Made by a program: the position numbers and the translations under genes. Shown here in pieces: positions 51,102 to 60,252 of a stretch of DNA of 64,000 nucleotides. The stretch spans positions 1 through 64,000 of the forward strand of contig CAWBCO010000002.1 of the NCBI GenBank assembly GCA_963787415.1, given 5' to 3'. Origin of the DNA: CAVUWL01 sp963787415. Its GTDB lineage: Bacteria > Actinomycetota > Thermoleophilia > Solirubrobacterales > 70-9. The notes beneath the pieces are model-generated. The model was given only the letters and a program-made list of their open reading frames with translations. It ran no database searches and was not told where the DNA came from. Within the stretch, counting starts at the first letter, position 1. Each line of letters starts with the position of its first letter.

Positions 51102-51407
51102 GTGATCTTTGACTTCAGGTATCGGAATGCTGAGGGAAAATGGAAAGCATTCGGACACCGCAAGGGACTCAACCGCGACAGTGCGTTCGCCTCTTTGGAG
51201 GCTCTGGCAGGTCGCAGTTCTGCGACTGAGTACATGTCCCGGCCCCGTGATGGCCGGACTCGTAACTGGGACCTCTTCCGGCGCAATGAAAACAATCTTG
51301 ACTCGAGGAATCCCGACCAGCCGAGCGCCAGCTTGGCGGTTTTAGACACCAGTGAAGAGGCATCCGATCTGCTCCTTGCTGGTCAAGACTTCCCAATCAA
51401 CGAATAG
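51102..51407 (+). CDS. Hypothetical protein (101 aa)
   Basis: A 101-residue frame, MIFDFRYRNAEGKWKAFGHR, then KGLNRDSAFASLEALAG and a hydrophilic, Arg/Asn/Ser-rich second half. The composition is polar and lower in GC than the surrounding genes. A close -10 box before GTG 51102 supports expression. The start is reminiscent of the DNA-binding SAM-like N-terminus of integrases (YR.ADGKW), but no catalytic domain follows, so that similarity may be fortuitous. Function unknown. Confidence 0.42.
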   Translation: MIFDFRYRNAEGKWKAFGHRKGLNRDSAFASLEALAGRSSATEYMSRPRDGRTRNWDLFRRNENNLDSRNPDQPSASLAVLDTSEEASDLLLAGQDFPINE

Positions 51408-51830
51408 GCGGCGCGATCGAAGTCTCAACTTGCCGTCGCTTCGTCGCACGCCCTCATGAGTGCCCGCCAGGTTTCAAAGTCAAACTGACCGCCACCTCGC
51501 CTTGCTTCAAATCAGGTCAAAGCAACGTCGGCCTTGGGGAGGATCCCGCGGCTGAGTGATCCTGCGCCGAGTCCCGCTCGGGCTTCGGTCTGGGTAGCGT
51601 GATCAAGAGCCTTGCTCACTTGTTGTTCAACCCTGCGTGCCCCTGCTGAACAAACTTCGGCGCCGCCACGGGGGGTTTTAGGCGACCAGCTTCGCGGCTT
51701 TCCCAAGAGTCAGAGGCGGCTTGGGACCCAAAATGATTCCTCCCTTTTTAGGTCCTTTCAGGATCGTGGTGCAATGGCAAAATTATTGAGGCCGCAAAAA
51801 GCATCAGAAAAATCCTCAAACAGTGCGATG
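51408..51830. other. Intergenic region without a convincing gene
   Basis: About 420 bases. No gene is recognised; the only notable structure is the perfect hairpin just beyond it at 51831-51862. Confidence 0.4.
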
Positions 51831-51862
51831 TGCCCCTGGCGCCAATATCACCGCCAGGGGCA
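51831..51862. terminator. Strong 11-bp perfect hairpin
   Basis: TGCCCCTGGCG (51831-51841) is exactly complementary to CGCCAGGGGCA (51852-51862), with a 10-base loop. It lies 80 bases beyond the stop of the minus-strand winged-helix gene and may end that transcript, although no T tract follows on the minus strand for about 25 bases. It could equally be a small RNA hairpin or a protein-binding site. Confidence 0.4.
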
Positions 51863-51943
51863 AGCCGCTCAAGCGCCGGCTCCTCGGAACGAAATAAGCC
51901 GGCCGAGGCCGGATCCGTACCCGATTAACGAAACCGGCGGCCC

Positions 51944-52315
51944 TTAGGCCCTAACCGCGAAGCCGCTGCCTTTCTTTGAGATTCGTTTCTCGGAACTGAG
52001 CTTTTTTGCTACCGGGTAGAGCGAGGTGCGCTCGACCCCGAGCTTCTTCGCGATCTCAGTCACAGTTGCACCTGGCTTCTCGGCCACGGCAGCTAGAAAT
52101 TGCTCCGCGCGCTGGCCCCTTGCGGCACGCTTGCCTTTGCGAGCTTTCCTGCGGCGGCCTGAGCGTTTACGGGGCGCAGCGCTAGGTTGGTCAGCCCTTG
52201 GACTTGAAACACCTCCAAGGCTGGTTAAAGCACTCTGCAGCTGCGACTTCTCCTCGTCGATCTCAGCGATCGCCTCCTTGATCTTTGCCTGGGCTTCTTG
52301 CAATGCATCACGCAT
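51944..52315 (-). CDS. Small winged-helix DNA-binding protein with basic linker
   Basis: A 123-residue protein. An N-terminal coiled-coil helix (MRDALQEAQAKIKEAIAEID, residues 1-38) is joined by a Pro/Ser and very basic segment (APRKRSGRRRKARKGKRAAR, residues about 53-72) to a C-terminal winged helix (FLAAVAEKPGATVTEIAKKL and VERTSLYPVAKKLSSEKRIS). ATG 52315 follows AAAGGA at 7 nt, so the longer frame to 52342 is rejected. The layout suggests a nucleoid-associated or regulatory protein that oligomerises through its coiled coil. Target unknown. Confidence 0.78.
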   Translation of the reverse strand: MRDALQEAQAKIKEAIAEIDEEKSQLQSALTSLGGVSSPRADQPSAAPRKRSGRRRKARKGKRAARGQRAEQFLAAVAEKPGATVTEIAKKLGVERTSLYPVAKKLSSEKRISKKGSGFAVRA

Positions 52316-52884
52316 GGTCGTTCCTTTCGTGAGAGCCAGCATTGACTGGGCAGGGCGAAGGGGCTCTCCTTACTTCGCCAATTGGCACCCTATACACGTT
52401 CGGACTGTGAGTCGAGTCGGACCACTCTGGCAGGGCAACGCGGATGAGGTGCTAGCTGTTGAGTCTGAAATTGTGCAGCGCAAAGAGTACAGGAACACGT
52501 AAGCCGGAGGTCCACTTCGGAGACGATTTGGGATATTGACTGATCGCAGCCAGTCGCGGCTCTCTGACTCGGTTACGCTTGTGCTTAGAACGTCACCCAC
52601 CCCAGCATCGCAGAGCACGATCCGTCCGTCCGCTGTCGTTAGCCCACGTCGTGAAGCCCCGCGACATGGTCCGCGGCGGCCGACGCTGGAGTCAAGAGGG
52701 CGTCCCCTCGACATACTGCCTTGCACGAATACCTGGCTCATCGTCCCGCTGTAGTTGGACGCAAGGGGTCGTGGTTAGGATGGGTTGCAGCTCCAGTGAT
52801 GAACGGTGCCTCCAAGCCGGGACCTCTGACTGCTATCGGCTGGCTCTCAAGGATTCAGCACAAAGACAAACGGACGGGTCTCGA
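52316..52884. other. Intergenic region without a convincing gene
   Basis: About 570 bases. Overlapping frames on both strands (132 aa plus, 123 aa minus) have random-like composition. Nothing recognisable. Confidence 0.4.
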
Positions 52885-53067
52885 TCAGCCGTTGAGCCTG
52901 TCAGCCCTGCGAGCCCGCAACAACAACAACGCACCGAGGAACAGATTGGCCACGGCCAAAACTGCCACGCCGACCACCACTGATCCCGCTACGGCTCCCA
53001 CAATGACCGCAATGACCACGACGGTGGCAAAAGCAAGTTTGTCGGTAGTGCTGGTGGGAGGGTTCAT
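52885..53067 (-). CDS. Small two-helix membrane protein (60 aa)
   Basis: A 60-residue frame with two adjoining hydrophobic helices: LAFATVVVIAVIVGAVAG and GVAVLAVANLFLGALLLLRA, then a basic end (RARRADRLNG) expected in the cytoplasm. The sequence resembles small actinobacterial membrane proteins of unknown role. ATG 53067 lacks a ribosome binding site; the antisense frames across it are low-complexity translations of the same repeats, which I reject. Confidence 0.5.
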   Translation of the reverse strand: MNPPTSTTDKLAFATVVVIAVIVGAVAGSVVVGVAVLAVANLFLGALLLLRARRADRLNG

Positions 53068-53298
53068 CAGAATGATGCTAGCTAGTTCGATCGATCTTCG
53101 CAGCCGTCTTCAGGCCGCCCGAGCACTCAGAGATCCCGCAGCGATTGGCGATCGCTTCTCCTCTTCCGGGTTGTTTGGTCCTGCAGGTCACCCGGAAAAC
53201 GGGTCCCCGTCGAACCCTAAGGCGAGACTTCGGGAGAACCTCGATCCGCAGTTCACTGGGCAATCGCCTCAGCGTCGAACCATGAGACCAAGATGGCC

Positions 53299-54426
53299 CT
53301 ATTCCCCGGGCAGATAGCGGCGTGCGCTGACGTACTCATCGCCGAACGCCGCCAGCGGGATGATGTCCACTGCCCCGGCTGAGTCCGGGGACTGGATGAT
53401 GCGCCCGCCGCCGACGTACATGCCGACATGCGTAATCGTCCGTGAGGGCGGCTCGGTTGCAAAGAAGACCAAATCACCGGGCCGTAGGGCCTCTCGGGCC
53501 ACCGGTTGCCCCACCTGGGCTTGTAAGGCCGCGGTACGTGGCAGCAGCATCCCGAATGCGTCATAAACGGTGAAGGTCAGGCCCGAGCAATCAAAGCCAA
53601 AGGCTGAGGTGCCGGCCCACAGGTAGCGCACCCCGAGGAACTGCTCGGCCGCGCTGACGAGTTCGCGTCCGCTCACTGGCGGCGCTTTTGTTTGTGTCCG
53701 TATGGAAACGGCCAAGCCTGGAATCAGCGCCGAGGCTCCGGTCGGCGTCTGCACCTCGATGAAGGACCCCATCTGACCGAGCATCGGTAGCCTGGTGTTG
53801 AAGCTCAGGCGCATTAGGCGAAGGCCTACCCGGCCCTGGGGGGTACGTTCAAAGAGCCAGACCCTTGGCTTGATGACGACTGCCAACGGCGCCGGGGCCA
53901 AGCCGGAGGAGGCCTCGGTCGAGGTAGGCGGTTCGGAGACCCCACGGGGCGTCGGGAGCGTAGGGGCGCTTGGCTGCATCACGAGCTGACGCGCGGGGAG
54001 CCAGCCCGGATAGCTCAGATGGTCAGGTGTTGGCTGACCGGTCAGGGAGACCTCGGCCCAGGATCCGCGGCGGTCCAAGACCACAACCTGCTGTCCGTAG
54101 AGGGCTTGGGTCACAAGGCGACCCACCAGCCAGAGCCGCTGCGTGGTACCCATCGCTCCGAGCCAGGCTCCTAGCCGCACGGGGTTTTCGAGTGAGGGCT
54201 TATCGAGCGGGCGCGTGCGCGCCGGTTCCATCCAAAGAGTGGCCACAGAGACATCCACGAGCGCTCGCTGGGCACCCGCCGCCTGCGGCCGCGTACCACC
54301 CATCGCCAGCGCGCTCGAGACGCCAGCTCCCATCAAACTGATGGTTACCACCACAACGAGGGAAGCAGCGAGGCTCAATGCCGCTTGCATGGATAGCAAA
54401 TGCGTGACGCCAGGGCGCGTTGGCAT
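53299..54426 (-). CDS. Secreted NlpC/P60 cell-wall endopeptidase with SH3-like domains
   Basis: A protein of about 375 residues. A long signal/anchor helix (AALSLAASLVVVVTISLMGAG) precedes two bacterial SH3-type domains (residues about 55-155 and 180-250: WLVGRLVTQALYGQQVVVL, VWLFERTPQGRVGLRLMRLS). The C-terminal NlpC/P60 domain has FLGVRYLWAGTSAFGFDCSGLT with catalytic Cys, and RTITHVGMYVGGGRIIQSP with catalytic His. It hydrolyses peptidoglycan peptide stems. I prefer ATG 54426 (MPTRPGV) over TTG 54432. Gene stands alone. Confidence 0.92.
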   Translation of the reverse strand: MPTRPGVTHLLSMQAALSLAASLVVVVTISLMGAGVSSALAMGGTRPQAAGAQRALVDVSVATLWMEPARTRPLDKPSLENPVRLGAWLGAMGTTQRLWLVGRLVTQALYGQQVVVLDRRGSWAEVSLTGQPTPDHLSYPGWLPARQLVMQPSAPTLPTPRGVSEPPTSTEASSGLAPAPLAVVIKPRVWLFERTPQGRVGLRLMRLSFNTRLPMLGQMGSFIEVQTPTGASALIPGLAVSIRTQTKAPPVSGRELVSAAEQFLGVRYLWAGTSAFGFDCSGLTFTVYDAFGMLLPRTAALQAQVGQPVAREALRPGDLVFFATEPPSRTITHVGMYVGGGRIIQSPDSAGAVDIIPLAAFGDEYVSARRYLPGE

Positions 54427-54432
54427 ACTCAA

Positions 54433-54896
54433 GGTGAGGAATCATCCCACAGGCTCGCTTTCAAATCGGCATCCCGATCTACCTGCAAGGTCGCGGAGCC
54501 TCCAGTACGGAGGGTTGGCAGGCAATCGAAGCTGGGGCCCCGTGCTGCGAACCTAACCAGCAGCCAGGCCGGTTTGGCTTTAATTCGGTGGAGGCGAGAA
54601 TGAAGGTCTACGGTCTCGAACTCAATATTTCGCGCCTCCTCGGCCCTCGCCCAAAAGCGCTAATTGGTCTGCCTACGCGGTGGAATCGTCATCAAGACTA
54701 TTGAGATTGGCTGATCCGCTGACCACCGCCACCTCGCACACGCGCTCAGCCGTGAGGGCGGTGCGACGTGATCGCCCCTGTAGCAAGCGCGGGCAGGGTC
54801 TTTGGCGATTTGGGAAAGGTCGCCGTGCTCTCTTTGGGCAATCGCTCGGCGCCTGCGAACGCGACCCGATGATTCAGAGACATTCTTCAGCGGCAG
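54433..54896. other. Intergenic region without a convincing gene
   Basis: About 460 bases between the divergent NlpC/P60 and CrtA-like genes. Frames present are short and unrecognised. Confidence 0.4.
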
Positions 54897-55706
54897 ATGG
54901 ATCGCTGTTCTTACGACGCCGCAACCGCACCCGAACTAGCTAGGATCGCGGCCCCTGTGGTCGGATCACTTGATCTCGTTCGATTTCCGCTTGGCATCGC
55001 CCAGCGAGAGTTAAGGAGGGCAACCCGACGCGGATTCGCAAAGGATGCGATCTTCTCACGGTTGCTTCTAACAACTTGGCTGCAGTCGATGCCAATCCCG
55101 GTCCCGCAGCTGACCAGCCTCGGATATTTCGCGATCTGGCCAGACCTTGCCGCGCTTCAGCGTTTCCGGTCCACTTCAGTTCGCTCATGGCAGAATGGAA
55201 AGCGGCATCTCGCTTTGGATTTGGAACCGGTGCAGAGCTTCGGAGCATGGATGGGTGATGATCCGCTTCACGCTCATAAATCAGACCCGCGCCCAGGACC
55301 GGTTCTCCTGATAACTCATTCGCGCACCCGCGCCAGGAGCTTGGGCGCGTTCGTTCTCGCCGATAGACATGTAGTTCGCGCGTTAAAGAAACAGGATGGA
55401 CGCCTCTGGTCTGGGGGATACATTGACGGGCTTTCATCTCTGGAAGCCGGGACGCTTTCGCTGTGGCGAGACGTTTCCGACGCCACTCGCTTCGCATATG
55501 CACCCGGCATCCATCAGGAGACGGTCAAAGCTGAGCGGGACGAGGGCTGGTTCGCCGAATCGTGGTTTGGACGGTTCGGCGTCTTCGCGGCGCAGGGGGA
55601 TTGGCGCGGGATTGACGTGGAGACCCTCAACAACTGCGGACTCTCAATCGCAAGGCGAGACGGAAGTGGATGCAGTGAGGCCGAGCCATCGGGGCGCTGT
55701 ACTTAA
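54897..55706 (+). CDS. CrtA-like (spheroidene-monooxygenase-like) protein
   Basis: A 269-residue protein. LTSLGYFAIWPDLAALQRFR, PGPVLLITHSRTRARSLGAF and LEAGTLSLWRDVSDATRFAY, then ERDEGWFAESWFGRFGVFAA, match the pattern of spheroidene monooxygenase (CrtA)-like proteins, which have a duplicated ferredoxin-like fold. True CrtA oxidises carotenoids in purple bacteria. Here no carotenoid gene is nearby, and homologues in actinobacteria are of unknown function. ATG 54897 is used; ribosome binding site GGCAG is poor. The C-terminal 30 residues are likely disordered. Confidence 0.68.
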   Translation: MDRCSYDAATAPELARIAAPVVGSLDLVRFPLGIAQRELRRATRRGFAKDAIFSRLLLTTWLQSMPIPVPQLTSLGYFAIWPDLAALQRFRSTSVRSWQNGKRHLALDLEPVQSFGAWMGDDPLHAHKSDPRPGPVLLITHSRTRARSLGAFVLADRHVVRALKKQDGRLWSGGYIDGLSSLEAGTLSLWRDVSDATRFAYAPGIHQETVKAERDEGWFAESWFGRFGVFAAQGDWRGIDVETLNNCGLSIARRDGSGCSEAEPSGRCT

Positions 55707-55861
55707 ACCATGGACCAAGGGCTCAAAGATGGCGCGCGAGCCCCGCGGGTGGAGCGCCTTTGCCGGTGTCAGGAGACCTGACGGCGTTCGGCGCCCGTCG
55801 TATGAATGAGACTGCGCAGCGCAGATGACGGTCGCTGGCAGGCTCAGCTCTCTCCCGGGCC

Positions 55862-56632
55862 CTATAAGCGAGCGCCAGCGATGAGCAGCATTAATGGGAT
55901 GCGTCGGCGACGCTCATACTCATTGTCGTCGTCAAAACAATCGCGGCGGGGTGCGCACTCGCGCAGGTTTACCAGCGCGAAGCCGGCGCTTCGCAACTCG
56001 GTCACGTAATCCTCGACCGTGCGGTGATGCCAAACAGTTTTGGTGCCGAGCCATTGTTGATCACGGGGGCCCGCAACGAAGTAGTCATCCACAACCCAGT
56101 TCTGACGTTGCTCTTTCGAGCTCTCCCGTGCGTCATAAGAAGTGATGACCGGGTGTACAACCGTGAACACGACGCGCCCCCTCGGTGCGAGGCATGACCG
56201 ACATGAGCGAAGAACTCGTCCGAGATCGGCAACGTAATGCAGGGCCATTCGAGACAGCACCAGGTCAAAGGAGTCGGGCGGCTCCGCCAGGTCCTCGATG
56301 TCGCAAAGGACGACATGTCCCGTCGTGCCCTTGAGCACGCGCCGCGCAGCCTCGACCATCCGCCAAGAACCATCTATGCCCTGGTAACGCGCTACACCCT
56401 GGTTCAACAGCTTGCCTCCGATTTCAGCATCGCCGCACCCGAGGTCAAGCACGCGCAGACCCGACACCGGGCCAAGCTCATCGAAGAGCGCCGGACCCTC
56501 CATGACATTGTTCGGATTCAGCGACCAGGTACGGTGTTCCTGGTACCGCTTGAACGACTCTGCGTCGTCATAGAACGCGCCCCCGCGCTGATCCCCGGCA
56601 TCTTCCCGCCTCGACTCCAACGGTCGACTCAT
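55862..56632 (-). CDS. Class I SAM-dependent methyltransferase
   Basis: A 256-residue methyltransferase. FYDDAESFKRYQEHRTWSLN, motif I LRVLDLGCGDAEIGGKLLNQ, the acidic loop YQGIDGSWRMVEAARR, DIEDLAEPPDSFDLVLSRMA and LAPRGRVVFTVVHPV are typical of Methyltransf_11-type enzymes acting on small molecules; VHHRTVEDYVTELRSAGF is the cap. ATG 56632 gives MSRPLE; a TTG 56638 adds two residues. Substrate unknown and no neighbour gives a clue. Confidence 0.87.
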   Translation of the reverse strand: MSRPLESRREDAGDQRGGAFYDDAESFKRYQEHRTWSLNPNNVMEGPALFDELGPVSGLRVLDLGCGDAEIGGKLLNQGVARYQGIDGSWRMVEAARRVLKGTTGHVVLCDIEDLAEPPDSFDLVLSRMALHYVADLGRVLRSCRSCLAPRGRVVFTVVHPVITSYDARESSKEQRQNWVVDDYFVAGPRDQQWLGTKTVWHHRTVEDYVTELRSAGFALVNLRECAPRRDCFDDDNEYERRRRIPLMLLIAGARL

Positions 56633-56923
56633 CCCCAAATGCGGAGTTTATCGCCCATGACCGCGATCCGTTGTCAGGTTGAGGGGATGGGGTGAGGCAA
56701 GGGGGTCGACGACTTGCTTGTCTTCGAACCGTCCCCCCAGCGCGTCAGGGCTCAAACCGCTCTCAAGACTCCGACTTAGTCGACGAGTACCGGCTCATCC
56801 TTGAACATGCGAATCATGGCTCGGCCTGCTTCTGAAACAAAAACCAACCCCCTCGGGAGCTGCCTCCTACAAATCGCAAAAAGGGGGTCAGTGCAGTACC
56901 GGAGAGGGTGCGGGCCACCACAC

Positions 56924-57568
56924 TCAAGGCAACTCTGCCCTTCGTCGCGTTCCTGAGTCGAGCCACGTCAAGGTCGAGCCGTGCACTTCGAGGGAAGAAA
57001 GATCGATGTCTTCGGCCGCGTCGAGAACCTGCTTACCATTCGCTCCACATGCGAGGATCTCCTTCCCGCTTGGGTTGAGTCCTCGCTGAACTCTCTCGGT
57101 GCTCCAGGCAATGGCCCCACTCGCTGTCAGAACCAGCTTTTTCACGTCGGTACTTGATTTGAAGATTGCGTTACCTCCACCGGCTTCACATTCAGTCAGC
57201 GCGCCGGTCCTCAAATTTCTCGCCCGGACCGTATACCGATGAGTATCGACGCCCGAGAGGACCATCAAACCGCCGGCCCAAGGCCGGCTGAGCGCCGCCG
57301 TTTTCGCAACGAGCCGTGGACTCTGTCGAACATCTTGGGGGCTCAACTGCCACGGATGTTGGGACGAGCGCAAACAGCCAAAAATCCGTTCGGTCCATGG
57401 GGGATCACTACCTGCCAATGAGTAAACGCGCGCGCCTTGAGCTGCGATCAACGTGGCCGCTCTTGAGGGTCCGCAGGCAGAACGGGACTTGCCAGCTGCC
57501 GGCGCCGAAATCGCCATCAGGAGAGAGGCCGTCGCGCCTACTGCGAGGATCAGAGCCCCTCGTCCCAT
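56924..57568 (-). CDS. Secreted hypothetical protein with propeller-like sequence
   Basis: A protein of about 214 residues with a signal peptide (GALILAVGATASLLMAISAPAAG). Repeated beta motifs such as TLIAAQGARVYSLAGS, LSRPWAGGLMVLSGVDTHRY, and KLVLTASGAIAWSTERV resemble the secreted low-similarity beta-propeller proteins abundant in Solirubrobacterales. Four cysteines could form disulfides. I start at ATG 57568 (MGRGALIL); the frame runs to 57622. No enzymatic motif. Confidence 0.65.
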   Translation of the reverse strand: MGRGALILAVGATASLLMAISAPAAGKSRSACGPSRAATLIAAQGARVYSLAGSDPPWTERIFGCLRSSQHPWQLSPQDVRQSPRLVAKTAALSRPWAGGLMVLSGVDTHRYTVRARNLRTGALTECEAGGGNAIFKSSTDVKKLVLTASGAIAWSTERVQRGLNPSGKEILACGANGKQVLDAAEDIDLSSLEVHGSTLTWLDSGTRRRAELP

Positions 57569-57651
57569 AGCTACATCCAGGCTACCGCCGCGTTGATGCC
57601 TGAACGGACGTCTCGTTACCATGGAATGAGATTGTCCTTGCGAATCGGCAG

Positions 57652-57725
<74 letters not shown>

Positions 57726-57967
57726 GGGTGACTCTGATTATCGCGGCCATTTCCGGGTTGTTGCCAATCGACAGGCCGACAATCCGCCCCCATATCAACT
57801 AAATCGCCATTTGTGCGCTTTTAATGGCCACTGAGTGGGGCCCAGCGCCGTCACCTTCTCAGCCGCGGAGCGTCGGGCGGGAGGAGCCCGATGCGTGAGT
57901 GGATCAATTGTGCTGGAGGTTGTGCCGCTCACTTCCAGACACCATCGTCGATTAGAAGCTCTGGCAG

Positions 57968-58333
57968 TCAAGCACTGAAGAGCTGGGCAAGCGAGCGCCC
58001 CACATCGGGCGGCTCCTCCTTGCCTTCTGCGGCTGCGGTCGCTCCTTCAGAGAGGGCCTTGGCCGCATCGGCGATTTGGTGAGCACGCCCACCGCGAATG
58101 ATGCCGGTCTTTTTCGCTTCAGCCAGATCGGACTCCATCAGGCCGGCCAGCTCCGCGAGCCTTCGCAAGCCGACCACAGCCGCCGTGCCCTTGAGCGCAT
58201 GAGCCTCGGCACGCATCGTCTCGAAATCGCTCGTCTCAGTGGCCAATCCGGCAGTAATTACATCGCATCGGCGTCGGGCCTCCTCGGAAAAGGAGTCCAG
58301 CAGCTCGGCATCGGAACTGGCTTTCTCGCTCAT
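57968..58333 (-). CDS. Stand-alone histidine phosphotransfer (Hpt) domain protein
   Basis: A 121-residue four-helix Hpt protein. The phosphorylatable His lies in MRAEAHALKGTAAVVGLRRL, with the family's HxLKG sequence complete; FSEEARRRCDVITAGLA and AELAGLMESDLAEAKK are flanking helices. Such proteins relay phosphate between hybrid histidine kinases and response regulators, none of which is in the window. Its ATG overlaps the stop of the thioredoxin-like lipoprotein gene (ATGA), so the two are co-translated. Confidence 0.85.
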   Translation of the reverse strand: MSEKASSDAELLDSFSEEARRRCDVITAGLATETSDFETMRAEAHALKGTAAVVGLRRLAELAGLMESDLAEAKKTGIIRGGRAHQIADAAKALSEGATAAAEGKEEPPDVGRSLAQLFSA

Positions 58334-59424
58334 TCGCCGGTCACCCCCCTTACCTCCTGGGTCAGTTTTTCGACGCCGAAGGCGCCCTCAATGGTCGAGC
58401 GAATCACACCGCGGCGGTCGATCACAAACAGCCAAGGCACGCTCGGTAGATTGAAAGCCCTCACCTGCGGCCGGACCCCCTTGCTCGGATTGTTTTCGTT
58501 GTAAATCTCCATATGGATGAAGGCGGCGCTGCCGCCGTAGCGCTGTTTGACCTGCTGGGCAACATCGACAACCGGGCTGCAGGCCCGACTCTGGCAGAAC
58601 TTGGGGGTCGCAAACAAGAGAATGATCGGTTCTTTTCCAAGAACTTTCGCGTAGTTCACCACGTTCTGGGTATCGGGCGGAACCCGGGTGGTGATTTTTG
58701 AGAGGTCGCCGTCCACGCTGGCGGCGGTCGGCGTCTGAATCACCGGCGCTTTTTGACCGACCCGAGGAATCTTGTGGAATTCCCCGACCATCGCGCTCGG
58801 CAGGAGGGTCGCGGTGGTCTTCTTGCCCTGCTTAAGGAGAGCCAGGATCCGCCATTCTCCATTGCTTGGGAAGTCGATATTGGAGGCATAGACTGAGGTC
58901 GCGGCTGCAGGATCGCGGGCTGTGGTCAACGAGCGAAAGGCGGGCTTTGTGGCCAGACTTTCAACCGATGCTGGAAATGGTCCCAGTGCCTTTCCGTGCA
59001 GCGGATTGACTTTCTTCGTCGCCTTGCCCCGTTTTTGGATGCTTGAACCGAGTCCGTTGTGCGGGATTTCTTTTGGGGGCGCCTTGGCTATGTAGATGGC
59101 GATATTGGCGCTAGAGACCTGGGTCCGATCACGTTCGAATACTTCGAACGGGAACCGATTCTGGCCTTTGTAGAAGACCTGCGCGGTTGGCGAGACGACC
59201 AGATCGGAGGGACCACCGCTCAATCTGAGAACCTGGGCCATGGTCTTACCGTTCGCAGCTGGGAACTCGCTGAGCGGCGCTGCGGGGCGGCTTTTGGTCG
59301 CAGTCGGGGCCGGATAGGTTGGAGCCGAGGAGGCCGAGCTGCCCCCGCAACCGGCGCTCAGCGTCGCCGCCGCGAACAGGCAGACAGAAGCAACGACGGA
59401 TCGACCGAGGGACATCGATGCCAT
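58330..59424 (-). CDS. Lipoprotein with C-terminal thioredoxin/redoxin-like domain
   Basis: A 364-residue lipoprotein. SVVASVCLFAAATLSAGCGG has the lipobox. The N-terminal half (residues about 60-200) is beta-rich and unrecognised. The C-terminal half is thioredoxin-like: PIILLFATPKFCQSRACSPVVD, with two Cys separated by four residues (CQSRAC) instead of CxxC, and VPWLFVIDRRGVIRSTIEGA with the cis-Pro motif. It probably acts in thiol or peroxide chemistry outside the membrane. ATG 59424; ATG 59415 is an alternative. It is co-translated with the Hpt gene downstream. Confidence 0.84.
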   Translation of the reverse strand: MASMSLGRSVVASVCLFAAATLSAGCGGSSASSAPTYPAPTATKSRPAAPLSEFPAANGKTMAQVLRLSGGPSDLVVSPTAQVFYKGQNRFPFEVFERDRTQVSSANIAIYIAKAPPKEIPHNGLGSSIQKRGKATKKVNPLHGKALGPFPASVESLATKPAFRSLTTARDPAAATSVYASNIDFPSNGEWRILALLKQGKKTTATLLPSAMVGEFHKIPRVGQKAPVIQTPTAASVDGDLSKITTRVPPDTQNVVNYAKVLGKEPIILLFATPKFCQSRACSPVVDVAQQVKQRYGGSAAFIHMEIYNENNPSKGVRPQVRAFNLPSVPWLFVIDRRGVIRSTIEGAFGVEKLTQEVRGVTGE

Positions 59425-59520
59425 GTTATTGAGGGAACTGGAGTAATAAGGGTGCCGTCGGGCGCCTCGACCGTACGCCATATAGGGTGCGAGCGAACCT
59501 GGGAAGCAATCGGAGGACGA

Positions 59521-60252
59521 ATGACAAAGCGGGCGGCGCTGATCACAGGAGCCTCGAGCGGAATCGGCTTGGCGATCGCTCGAACCCTGGGGGAAGAAGG
59601 CTTTGCGCTCACCGTCTCCGCCCGCCGAGCACAAAAGCTGTCGACCGCCGCCGAGGAGCTGCTCGCCGACGGCCTTGAGGTGCAAAGCGTGGTCGCCAAC
59701 ATGACCGAGGAGGAGGACGTGGTTTCGGCCTTCGCCAAACATCGCGAGACCTATGGGCGACTCGATGTTCTGGTCAACAATGCTGGAGTCGGAATTGGTG
59801 CACCGATGGAAGAGATCCAGACTAAGCACCTCGATATGCAGCTCGCCGTCAACCTCCGGGCGCTGATCCTTGGTACTCGCGAGGGCCTGCCGATGCTGCG
59901 TGAGGCGGGCGAAGAGCACGGTAAGGCCCTGATCCTCAACACCGCCTCGATTGCGGGCAAAGGCGGGCAGGCTTGGCTCTCGATCTATGCAGCAACCAAG
60001 GCCGCGGTAATCAACTTCACCCAGTCCACGCATCGCGAGGCAGGCGGCTCCGGAGTCCAATGTACGGCACTTGCGCCGGGCCTTGTCGATACCGCGATGA
60101 CGGAGTTCGCGAAGGGCGAGGTTCCAGCTGAGCAGATGATCCAGACCACCGACCTGGGCGAGGCCGTTCGATTCTTGCTGCATACCTCGCCCAATTGTCA
60201 TGTGCCGGAGATCGTCTTTACCCGGCCTGGTGAGGGGCTCGATACGCCCTGA
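59521..60252 (+). CDS. Short-chain dehydrogenase/reductase
   Basis: A 243-residue classical SDR. ALITGASSGIGLAIARTLGE is the NADP-binding motif, LDVLVNNAGVGIG the NNAG motif, ALILNTASIAGKGG the Ser and SIYAATKAAVINFTQS the YxxxK. PGLVDTAM fits the usual C-terminal part. Substrate unknown. ATG 59521 follows a strong GGAGGA at about 6 nt. The last codons overlap the next gene's start. Confidence 0.92.
   Translation: MTKRAALITGASSGIGLAIARTLGEEGFALTVSARRAQKLSTAAEELLADGLEVQSVVANMTEEEDVVSAFAKHRETYGRLDVLVNNAGVGIGAPMEEIQTKHLDMQLAVNLRALILGTREGLPMLREAGEEHGKALILNTASIAGKGGQAWLSIYAATKAAVINFTQSTHREAGGSGVQCTALAPGLVDTAMTEFAKGEVPAEQMIQTTDLGEAVRFLLHTSPNCHVPEIVFTRPGEGLDTP

Noticed and set aside
52721..53317. 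198-residue plus frame opposite the 60-aa membrane protein
   Set aside because: Thr/Ala low-complexity part is antisense to the two membrane helices; no coherent domain.
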